64,000 nucleotides of DNA, taken from positions 124,001-188,000 of the forward strand of contig DASTGN010000009.1 in assembly GCA_035719105.1 (NCBI GenBank), in the 5' to 3' direction. A model generated the notes under the pieces. The model did no database searches, was not told where the DNA came from, and worked only from the letters and a program-made list of their open reading frames with translations. The position numbers and the translations under genes are program-made. Origin of the DNA: UBA8389 sp035719105. Its GTDB lineage: Bacteria; Bacteroidota; Bacteroidia; Bacteroidales; UBA1402. Shown piece after piece: positions 1 through 6,343 of the stretch; within the stretch, counting starts at the first letter, position 1; the number at the start of each line of letters is the position of its first letter.

Positions 1-528
1 GAGCATGTCCTGTGAGTCGGCCCAAGCTGCAGAAACACGCATCCAAACAGCAATCTTGTCTTGCGTGTCGGAATCTTTCCAATAGCCGACAACCACTTTG
101 CGAGGTTTGCGCAGGCGACTGGTGATGTGACCGAATTCACGGTCTCCGTGAGCACTCTGATTGAGGTTCATGAAGTCCATGTCGATTTCGTTCCATGGAA
201 TAGTTTCGTTGTATTGGGTATGCAAGTGAAGAAGCGGCTTTTTGAAATCCATCAAGCCGTGAATCCACATTTTGGCAGGTGAAAAAGTGTGCATCCAAGT
301 GATGATGCCGACGCACTTGGTGTCACCATTGGCGGCACGCATGATTTCAGACACTTCGGATGAGGAATTGGCGGTACCTTTGTAAACCACCTTGATGGGC
401 AAACGGCCTGATTCGTTCAGAGCGGCTACCATTTCGTTGGAGTGAGCATCCACCTTAACAACAGCTCCGCCGCCGTAAAGTAGTTGGGCACCGGTGACGA
501 ACCAAACTTCTAAATCTTTAAAATTCAT
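1..528 (-). CDS. araA: L-arabinose isomerase, N-terminal part (cut by window edge)
   Basis: Converts L-arabinose to L-ribulose, the first cytoplasmic step of arabinose use. The 176 visible codons start with MNFKDLEVWFVTGAQ and continue with LHTFSPAKMWIHGL and DMDFMNLNQSAHGDREFG, which correspond closely to the N-terminal Rossmann-like domain of E. coli AraA (EVWFVIGSQ, LHTFSPAKMWINGL, DMDFMNLNQTAHGGREFG). The ATG lies at 526-528 and the reading frame is open to the window edge, so the metal-binding catalytic half (about 300 residues) is outside. It follows araD by 36 bases and is probably the last visible gene of the galM-araR-araD-araA transcript. Identification is by recalled family sequence. 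Confidence 0.95.
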   Translation of the reverse strand, partial: MNFKDLEVWFVTGAQLLYGGGAVVKVDAHSNEMVAALNESGRLPIKVVYKGTANSSSEVSEIMRAANGDTKCVGIITWMHTFSPAKMWIHGLMDFKKPLLHLHTQYNETIPWNEIDMDFMNLNQSAHGDREFGHITSRLRKPRKVVVGYWKDSDTQDKIAVWMRVSAAWADSQDML

Positions 529-564
529 AGTTTTATGTTTAAATTAATTGGAATGACAAGTCGA

Positions 565-1251
565 TTAATCTTGACCGTAATAGGCTCCTGGGCCATGTTT
601 ACGGAAGAAATGTTTTTTGATGAGCAACGGATTCATCGTCAGGTTGGGATTAACTCCGTAAGAAATGAAAGCCATTTTGGCCACTTGTTCCACAACGACT
701 GCATGATGTACGGCATCGTGTGCATCTTTGCCCCAAGTAAACGGACCGTGGTTTTTAACGAGAACTGCAGGGACGTGGTTCGGATTGATTCCTTTGAATC
801 GTTCAATAATGACTTTACCGGTTTCTTTTTCATACTCAGCCATTTCAACCTCCGTCATGTCTCGGGTGCAAGGTATTTCCTGGCTAAAATAGTCAGCGTG
901 CGTGGTTCCGATGTTGGGTAGGTCGAGCCCAGCCTGGGCCCATGCGGTGGCGAAGGTGGAATGGGTATGGACCACCCCTCCTATTTCTGGAAAGGCTTTG
1001 TATAGTTCCAAATGCGTGGCGGTGTCGGAGGAAGGTTTGAGTGAGCCTTCTAGGATTTTACCGTCCAGGTCGACAACAACCATTTGTTCAGCCTTCATTT
1101 TGTCGTAAGAAACACCGGAGGGCTTGATTACGACAATGCCTTTTTCACGATCGATGGCACTGACGTTGCCCCACGTGAAAATGACCAGTTCATGTTTGAC
1201 CAAATCGAGATTGGCTTCGAACACTACTTTTTTTAGAGCTGCTAAGTCCAT
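565..1251 (-). CDS. araD: L-ribulose-5-phosphate 4-epimerase
   Basis: Class II aldolase-fold epimerase that converts L-ribulose 5-phosphate to D-xylulose 5-phosphate, feeding the pentose phosphate pathway. The 228 residues match the usual length (E. coli AraD 231). Zinc ligands H95 and H97 (in GGVVHTHST) and H168 (in VKNHGP) are present, as is D76 in SSDTATHLELY; an Asp rather than Glu at that position separates AraD epimerases from the related fuculose and rhamnulose aldolases. Lies between the AraR regulator gene (26 bases upstream) and araA on the same strand. No kinase (AraB) is visible, but the operon continues beyond the window. Confidence 0.95.
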   Translation of the reverse strand: MDLAALKKVVFEANLDLVKHELVIFTWGNVSAIDREKGIVVIKPSGVSYDKMKAEQMVVVDLDGKILEGSLKPSSDTATHLELYKAFPEIGGVVHTHSTFATAWAQAGLDLPNIGTTHADYFSQEIPCTRDMTEVEMAEYEKETGKVIIERFKGINPNHVPAVLVKNHGPFTWGKDAHDAVHHAVVVEQVAKMAFISYGVNPNLTMNPLLIKKHFFRKHGPGAYYGQD

Positions 1252-1277
1252 ATGTTGGTAATTAGGTCGTTATTTTT

Positions 1278-1970
1278 TCAAAGGGTGAAAGAAAAGCCTT
1301 CATTGATAGCCTTTTCGTACCGTTCCTGATTGAAGGTATAAAGGAATGCACCCCGCTTGGAGCTGCTTTTATCTTTTTCATCCGATTTTTCAAGAAAATC
1401 CATCGTTTGAATTTTTTTGCGAAAGTTCCGTTTGTCGATGCTTCTTCCGTAAATGGCTTCGTACAAGGTTTGAAGCTGCGGAACCGTAAATTTTTCGGGT
1501 AAAAGGTTGAATCCGACTGGTTCGGTGGAGGCTTTACGCTGCAAGCGTCTGAGTGCGGAGTGAACCATGTCGTCGTGGTCGAAAATCAAACCTGGCAAAT
1601 CATTGATGTTTCGCCAATGCGCATTGTGTTGCTGAACCAAGCTTCGGTTGTAATCTTCCACGTTGACCAAGGCATAATATGCGATGGAAAGCACCCGCTC
1701 TCCTGGATCGCGAAATTCCTCCGTGAACGTTTTCAATTGCTCCATATAAAGTTCTTCCAGGCCTGTTAGCGAACGAAGCACGCGAGCAGCAGCTTCTTCT
1801 GCACTTTCATGCTCTTTTACGAAACCACCCGGCAAAGACCAGCAACCAAGAGCCGGTTCCATGCTTCGTTTAAGAAGCAGAAGATTCAGTTCGCCTTCGG
1901 AAAAACCGAAAATGATGCAATCGACTGCAACCAAAAAACGGGTTTGATCGGTATAGAAAGGGGTATTCAT
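1278..1970 (-). CDS. araR: Nudix-fold transcriptional regulator of arabinose use (AraR-like)
   Basis: Predicted DNA-binding regulator of 230 residues: an N-terminal Nudix fold (about 10-135) followed by the winged-helix domain typical of NrtR/AraR proteins (about 140-225). A Nudix-family AraR that controls arabinose genes is established in Bacteroides. The Nudix box (residues 48-71) has lost its catalytic core: the expected REUxEExGU reads RVLRSLTGL, so both metal-binding glutamates are gone. This fits a sugar sensor rather than a hydrolase. I chose MNTPFYTDQT (ATG 1968-1970) because it overlaps the stop of the preceding galM by 4 bases (ATGA), indicating translational coupling; an in-frame ATG 8 codons upstream is possible but would overlap galM more. 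Confidence 0.88.
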   Translation of the reverse strand: MNTPFYTDQTRFLVAVDCIIFGFSEGELNLLLLKRSMEPALGCWSLPGGFVKEHESAEEAAARVLRSLTGLEELYMEQLKTFTEEFRDPGERVLSIAYYALVNVEDYNRSLVQQHNAHWRNINDLPGLIFDHDDMVHSALRRLQRKASTEPVGFNLLPEKFTVPQLQTLYEAIYGRSIDKRNFRKKIQTMDFLEKSDEKDKSSSKRGAFLYTFNQERYEKAINEGFSFTL

Positions 1971-3196
1971 TCTTTCCCGGCGCATTTTGAACACTTCTCA
2001 TTCTTTTGGCATGCACCGGTTTTTGTTTTGCAGCAATCCGAAGTGGCATTTTTGCAAGCGGCCGGTTCCATGATGCCGAATTGGTAAATGCAATGGCTGG
2101 TGTACGTTTGTCCCGGACGAAGAACAACTGATGGCCACTGAGGTTTGTTGGGACTGTCAGGATAATGTTGCGTTTCGAGGCAAATTCCTGTACGTTGCTG
2201 GTAGACCACACCTTTTTTGCCTGTTACGCTTCCGTTCAGAAAATTTCCAGTATAGACTTGCAAACCTGGTTCGTTGGTATATACGGTCAGCGTACGTCCA
2301 CTTACAGGTTCAGAAAGGAAACAAGCAGGCGCGCCATCATTGCCTTTGGTATTGAGTACCCAGTTGTGATCGTAGCCTTTGCCGTTTTTCATCTGAACGT
2401 TATCGTAGTTGTTGATGCGTTCGCCAATGGGACAAGGTTTGCGGAAATCCATGGGAGTACAACATACCGGGCTGATTTCACCTGTAGTCATGACGGTGGT
2501 GTCTACAGGTGTGAAACCGTCCGCATCAATGCTCATCACATGACCCAGAATATCCCGTTTAGGATTTCCGGTCAAATTGAAATAGGAATGGTTGGTCAGG
2601 TTTACAACGGTAGGCTTATCGGTTGTTGCAGTGTATCTTATATCGATAGCATTGTTTGAAGTCAGGGTGTAAGTGGCCTTGGAGGTCAATTTTCCCGGGA
2701 AACCCATTTCATTGTCCGCAGAGACATAAGTAGCTTCCAACGAAGTGTCACTCAATTGTTTAATGTCAAACATGCAATATTGGAACCCTTTTACACCACC
2801 GTGCAAGCAGTGACCAAAATTATTTTGTGAGAGTTGGTACTCTTTACCGTCCAAACTAAACTTTCCTTGAGCGATACGATTGCCATAACGACCGATAAAA
2901 GCGCCAAAGTCGGTTTTATTGTTCAGATATCCACCAATGGAGTCGAAACCAAGCACAACGTCAGCAAAATTGCCGTTTTTATCCGGTACCCAAACGGAAA
3001 CGATGCGGGCCCCATAGTTGGTCATGCATACTTCCATTCCATTTTTGTTTTTCAGAACGTACAGGTCATTTTTCTTGCCATCTATCTCCGTGCGGAAATT
3101 TTTTGGGTTCAAACCAGAGAGGGTCACATTGGAATTCGTACAACTTGTCAACACCAAAGTCATTACGAATGAGGCTAATACCAAATGTTTCATCAT
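1967..3196 (-). CDS. galM: Aldose 1-epimerase lipoprotein with Cys-rich C-terminal tail
   Basis: Mutarotase that interconverts alpha and beta anomers, here predicted to be membrane-anchored outside the cytoplasm: a lipobox LTSC places the lipidated Cys at residue 19. The general acid H203 (NLTNHSYFNL) and catalytic E341 (CLETQHYPDSPN) of the GalM family are present. At 409 residues it is longer than cytoplasmic GalM (about 340) because of the signal peptide and an unusual tail after the last beta strand: C381, C388, C389, C396, C402 and C405 within 25 residues. First gene of the arabinose operon; its stop overlaps the araR start. Position in the operon suggests arabinose as substrate, by inference. 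Confidence 0.93.
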   Translation of the reverse strand: MMKHLVLASFVMTLVLTSCTNSNVTLSGLNPKNFRTEIDGKKNDLYVLKNKNGMEVCMTNYGARIVSVWVPDKNGNFADVVLGFDSIGGYLNNKTDFGAFIGRYGNRIAQGKFSLDGKEYQLSQNNFGHCLHGGVKGFQYCMFDIKQLSDTSLEATYVSADNEMGFPGKLTSKATYTLTSNNAIDIRYTATTDKPTVVNLTNHSYFNLTGNPKRDILGHVMSIDADGFTPVDTTVMTTGEISPVCCTPMDFRKPCPIGERINNYDNVQMKNGKGYDHNWVLNTKGNDGAPACFLSEPVSGRTLTVYTNEPGLQVYTGNFLNGSVTGKKGVVYQQRTGICLETQHYPDSPNKPQWPSVVLRPGQTYTSHCIYQFGIMEPAACKNATSDCCKTKTGACQKNEKCSKCAGKE

Positions 3197-3236
3197 AAAG
3201 TAAAAGGTTTTTGGAAGTGATTTTGCTTAATTGGTG

Positions 3237-3244
3237 TAAAAATA
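3237..3244 (-). promoter_or_regulatory. Possible -7 promoter element of the arabinose operon
   Basis: On the minus strand this reads TATTTTTA, one mismatch from the Bacteroidota consensus TAnnTTTG, about 41 bases before the galM start codon. I see no good -33 TTTG at the right distance, which would fit an activator-dependent promoter. Weak call. Confidence 0.3.
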
Positions 3245-3275
3245 ACCCTTATTTTTGCGAAACCGCTTTTGGATC

Positions 3276-3293
3276 ATATGTTGTACAACACAT
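3276..3293. promoter_or_regulatory. Palindromic candidate operator for AraR
   Basis: The segment contains the perfect 12-base palindrome TGTTGTACAACA (3279-3290), extended on both sides by further matching bases after one mismatch. It lies about 85-100 bases upstream of the galM lipoprotein start, between the terminator of the kdu operon and the possible arabinose promoter. As the downstream operon encodes its own Nudix-type AraR, this is the natural candidate binding site. I have not verified it against the published AraR motif. Confidence 0.5.
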
Positions 3294-3295
3294 AT

Positions 3296-3333
3296 CAAAA
3301 AAAACCCGGACTCACGTGCTGCGAATCCGGGTT
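3296..3333 (-). terminator. Rho-independent terminator of the kdu operon
   Basis: Inverted repeat AACCCGGA (3303-3310) and TCCGGGTT (3326-3333) with a 15-base loop; on the minus strand it is followed by a run of T (complement of 3296-3304). It lies 19 bases after the DUF4861 stop codon. Confidence 0.85.
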
Positions 3334-3351
3334 CCATGAATGTTGGACCGA

Positions 3352-4485
3352 TTATTTCAGAATCTTTATTTTCAAAGGTTGCAATAAAGCAGCCTTTTTG
3401 TTATTCAAATAATTGAACCAATCCATATCGGTGGCAAAACCATGTTTGTTCCAGCCTGCACCAAAATAATATTGGAATTCGGTTCCCATTTTATAATCGA
3501 CGATTCCGACCATGTGATCAGAAATCTTCTTAGATTCGTTCCAGCTCTTCGGAAAAACTACTCCAGTGTAGCCACGTCCTGCAGAAACGGGTTTCTTACC
3601 TTCGGTCATCATGTTTTCAGCATAACCGATGGTAGCCAAGTCCTGATTCACGTTCAGACTTTGGATGGAATCGTGAAGCCAAATACCAGCTGCCAGACGG
3701 ATTTGAGTGGTGTCCCCTGTGTATCGAACCCGAACTTCGTTCAAGTTGGAACCAGCATCCAAATTAACCATGAATTCTGCCTTCAATGTTTTTCCCTGAT
3801 ACGGTATGGCATCATAAAAAAGCACGAAAGAGGAACGGATGGGACCATTGTCTAAAATCTGATAGCGATCGAAGTAACGACCAATCCAGAGTGAATCGGT
3901 GGAATAAGGACAAATGCTTCCAGCGCCCAGTGTATGAGCTACTTTGTAGCAGTCCAGCCCTTCACCATGATCTACGTGGTAGGATTGTTTGCCGGAAAGG
4001 TCGTCTTTGTACCATTTACTGGCAACAAGTGCTTCCGTCCGTTTGAACCAAACGTCTGCGCCATTGCTTGGATTTTCGGGAGCCAGCTTAGGGCCGTACA
4101 TACGAAAAGCAATGCGGTCGTTCTCCCAGCAAAAATCGTCTTTGCGTTGCGGAACAAACTGAGCAAAAGTCTTGGGGGTGTAAGCTTCAGGAGTCCCTTC
4201 TTTCAGCGTAAAGGTTTCTTCCTTTCCTGCTGCCAGGGTCACTTGAAAAATCAAGCTTTGAGGTTTGTCGGTTCCTCTGTACAAAACCTGTGAAGGAATT
4301 TGTTTGCCATCAGCTTTCAATACAACGATTTTTTTTGCATCGATACCGGTCAATTCACAAAGGCAAAGTTCTACCGTTTCGTTTACCCGGTCCACATTGG
4401 AATTGTTAAAGACCGAAACTTCTACTTTTCCATTGCAGGAGTACAGCAATAAAGCAGAAACTACTAACAATAAATATTTTTTCAT
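3352..4485 (-). CDS. DUF4861-family lipoprotein
   Basis: 377 residues with a lipobox LYSC (lipidated Cys17), so probably anchored in the periplasm or on the outer membrane. The rest resembles DUF4861 proteins, a family repeatedly found beside KduI/KduD and pectin- or uronan-degrading genes in Bacteroidota. The sequence is beta-rich, with aromatic and acidic motifs such as RKDDFCWENDRIAFRMYGP and YFGAGWNKHGF. No catalytic residues can be assigned by eye. Its start overlaps the kduD stop by 4 bases and a terminator follows, so it is the last gene of kduI-kduD-DUF4861. A role in processing unsaturated uronate-containing oligosaccharides is inferred from context only. Confidence 0.75.
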   Translation of the reverse strand: MKKYLLLVVSALLLYSCNGKVEVSVFNNSNVDRVNETVELCLCELTGIDAKKIVVLKADGKQIPSQVLYRGTDKPQSLIFQVTLAAGKEETFTLKEGTPEAYTPKTFAQFVPQRKDDFCWENDRIAFRMYGPKLAPENPSNGADVWFKRTEALVASKWYKDDLSGKQSYHVDHGEGLDCYKVAHTLGAGSICPYSTDSLWIGRYFDRYQILDNGPIRSSFVLFYDAIPYQGKTLKAEFMVNLDAGSNLNEVRVRYTGDTTQIRLAAGIWLHDSIQSLNVNQDLATIGYAENMMTEGKKPVSAGRGYTGVVFPKSWNESKKISDHMVGIVDYKMGTEFQYYFGAGWNKHGFATDMDWFNYLNNKKAALLQPLKIKILK

Positions 4486-5261
4486 TTGGGTTGTTTTCCT
4501 ATGTAAGCGAGAATACCGCCATCTACATACAAAATATGACCATTGACAAAGTCAGAGGCACCGGAGGCTAAAAAGATAGCAGGACCAGTCAAATCTTCGG
4601 GTGTTCCCCAACGTGCAGCTGGAGTTTTTGCGATGATGAAATCGTTGAACGGATGTCCTGGAGTGCGTAAAGGAGCCGTCTGTGGGGTAGCGATGTAACC
4701 CGGGCCAAGGCCGTTGACTTGAATGTTGAATTCACCCCATTCGGAAGCCAGATTCTTGGTCAACATTTTCAGACCACCTTTGGCAGAAGCATAAGCAGCA
4801 ACCGTTTCGCGACCGAGTTCACTCATCATGGAACAAATGTTGATGATCTTGCCAGCACCTTTTTCGATCATGGCAGGAGCAACCGCTTTGGAAACGATGA
4901 ACGGGCCGTTCAAGTCGATGTCAATAACCTGACGGAATTCAGCAGCGGTCATTTCGACTGCAGGAATGCGCTTGATGATGCCAGCGTTGTTTACCAGGAT
5001 ATCGATGGTTCCCACTTCTTTTGCAATCTGTGCAACCATGGCGTTGACCTGATCTTCGTTCGTCACGTCGCAGACATAACCGTGTGCATCAATGCCACAG
5101 CTTTTATATTCTTCTAAGCCTTTTTGAATCAATTCTTCTTTGATGTCGTTGAAAACGATGGTCGCGCCAGCTTCTGCATACCCTTTGGCTATGGCCATGC
5201 CGATGCCGTAAGAGGCGCCTGTGATCAAGGCAACTTTGCCTTTTAAGGAAAATGTACTCAT
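4482..5261 (-). CDS. kduD: 2-dehydro-3-deoxy-D-gluconate 5-dehydrogenase (KduD)
   Basis: Short-chain dehydrogenase that reduces 3-deoxy-D-glycero-2,5-hexodiulosonate to KDG with NAD(P)H, in the pathway for uronates released by polysaccharide lyases. It has the SDR cofactor motif TGASYGIG (residues 14-21), NNAG (91-94), catalytic S144, and Y157xxxK161 in YASAKGG. The 259 residues and the LKGKVALITG start agree with KduD (about 253-260). SDRs are hard to separate by sequence alone; the call rests heavily on the adjacent kduI. Encoded 17 bases after kduI and overlapping the DUF4861 gene by 4 bases. Confidence 0.92.
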   Translation of the reverse strand: MSTFSLKGKVALITGASYGIGMAIAKGYAEAGATIVFNDIKEELIQKGLEEYKSCGIDAHGYVCDVTNEDQVNAMVAQIAKEVGTIDILVNNAGIIKRIPAVEMTAAEFRQVIDIDLNGPFIVSKAVAPAMIEKGAGKIINICSMMSELGRETVAAYASAKGGLKMLTKNLASEWGEFNIQVNGLGPGYIATPQTAPLRTPGHPFNDFIIAKTPAARWGTPEDLTGPAIFLASGASDFVNGHILYVDGGILAYIGKQPK

Positions 5262-5278
5262 TGTTTTATAGGTTATAG

Positions 5279-6124
5279 TTAACGTAAATCGGTGTTTTTG
5301 AAAAATTCCTGGTCGCCATAGTCGAGGTTTTCACCACCCATGCCCCAAATGAACGTATAATTGGAAGTGGCAGCAGCAGAGTGAATGGACCATTCGGGAG
5401 AGAAAACGGCTTGATCGCCCTTCATCCAAATATGACGGCTTTCGGTCGGTTCGCCCAGGAAGTGGCAAACAGCGTTTTCTTCAGGAACTTCAAAGTAAAA
5501 ATAGGCTTCCATACGGCGGCTGTGGATGTGTGCCGGCATGGTATTCCAAACGCTGCCCGGTGCCAGTTCGGTCATGCCCATTTGCAATTGACAAGTAGGA
5601 AGCACTTGATTCACAATCATTTTGTTGATGTTGCGATGGTTTGCACCTTCTAGGCTACCCAGTTCCACACAAACAGCATCGGCTTTGGTGATTTTTTTGT
5701 CGGGATAGGTTTGATGAGCAACCAACGAGTTGAAATAAAATTTGGCTGGTTTGCTGGCATCTTTGCTTTCGAATTGTATTTCACGGTCGCCTGCACCGAT
5801 GTACAGGGCTTCTTTATAATTCAGTTCAAACGTTTGGTCACCAACCTTGACAATACCTTCGCCCAAACCGACATTGAAAATGCCCAGTTCACGGCGGTGC
5901 AAGAAACAAGGCGCTTTCAAAGGTTCAATTGCTTCGAGCCGCAAGCTTTCTCCAACTGGCATCGCACCTCCCACTACCATGCGATCGTACATGGTGTAGA
6001 CCATATTAACTTCGTTGGCGGTAAACAACGTTTCAATAAGCATTTCCTTGCGGAGTCTGGCGGTGTCGTAACTTTTGGCATCAGCCGGATGAGAAGCGTA
6101 ACGGATTTCGTAATTTGTTTTCAT
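5279..6124 (-). CDS. kduI: 5-dehydro-4-deoxy-D-glucuronate isomerase
   Basis: Cupin-fold zinc isomerase that converts 5-keto-4-deoxyuronate (formed spontaneously from unsaturated uronic acids made by polysaccharide lyases) to the 2,5-diketo form that KduD reduces. The 281 residues match E. coli KduI (278). Zinc ligands are visible: H199, H201 and E206 in MPAHIHSRRMEAYFYF, and H248 in EWSIHSAA. First gene of the kduI-kduD-DUF4861 operon, preceded by an excellent Bacteroidota promoter. Substrates may come from the two polysaccharide lyases near 29-32 kb. Confidence 0.96.
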   Translation of the reverse strand: MKTNYEIRYASHPADAKSYDTARLRKEMLIETLFTANEVNMVYTMYDRMVVGGAMPVGESLRLEAIEPLKAPCFLHRRELGIFNVGLGEGIVKVGDQTFELNYKEALYIGAGDREIQFESKDASKPAKFYFNSLVAHQTYPDKKITKADAVCVELGSLEGANHRNINKMIVNQVLPTCQLQMGMTELAPGSVWNTMPAHIHSRRMEAYFYFEVPEENAVCHFLGEPTESRHIWMKGDQAVFSPEWSIHSAAATSNYTFIWGMGGENLDYGDQEFFKNTDLR

Positions 6125-6189
6125 ATTCTATTTAGATTGAATGATCGAACTAAAATGTTGTTGTTATCGGCGATTTGAATAAGCCTATG

Positions 6190-6220
6190 CAAATATAAGG
6201 GATTTGTTTGGCAACTCAAA
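6190..6220 (-). promoter_or_regulatory. Promoter of the kduI operon
   Basis: On the minus strand: TTTG (complement of 6217-6220), 19-base spacer, TATATTTG (complement of 6190-6197). This is a full match to the Bacteroides-type -33/-7 consensus, giving a leader of about 60 bases before the kduI ATG. Confidence 0.8.
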
Positions 6221-6343
6221 GTAACAATAAACAGTCATTCGCCGAATAATTTTCATTTTTAACCGATAGATATTAAACCATAGACACATATGCCCATCAA
6301 ACTGACATTAATAAAACAAAAGTATCTTATTTACGCCCATTTT

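Noticed and set aside
6290..6343. Earlier in-frame ATG for the beta-barrel receptor
   Set aside because: The extra 18 residues precede a complete signal peptide and would bury it; the internal ATG is preferred.
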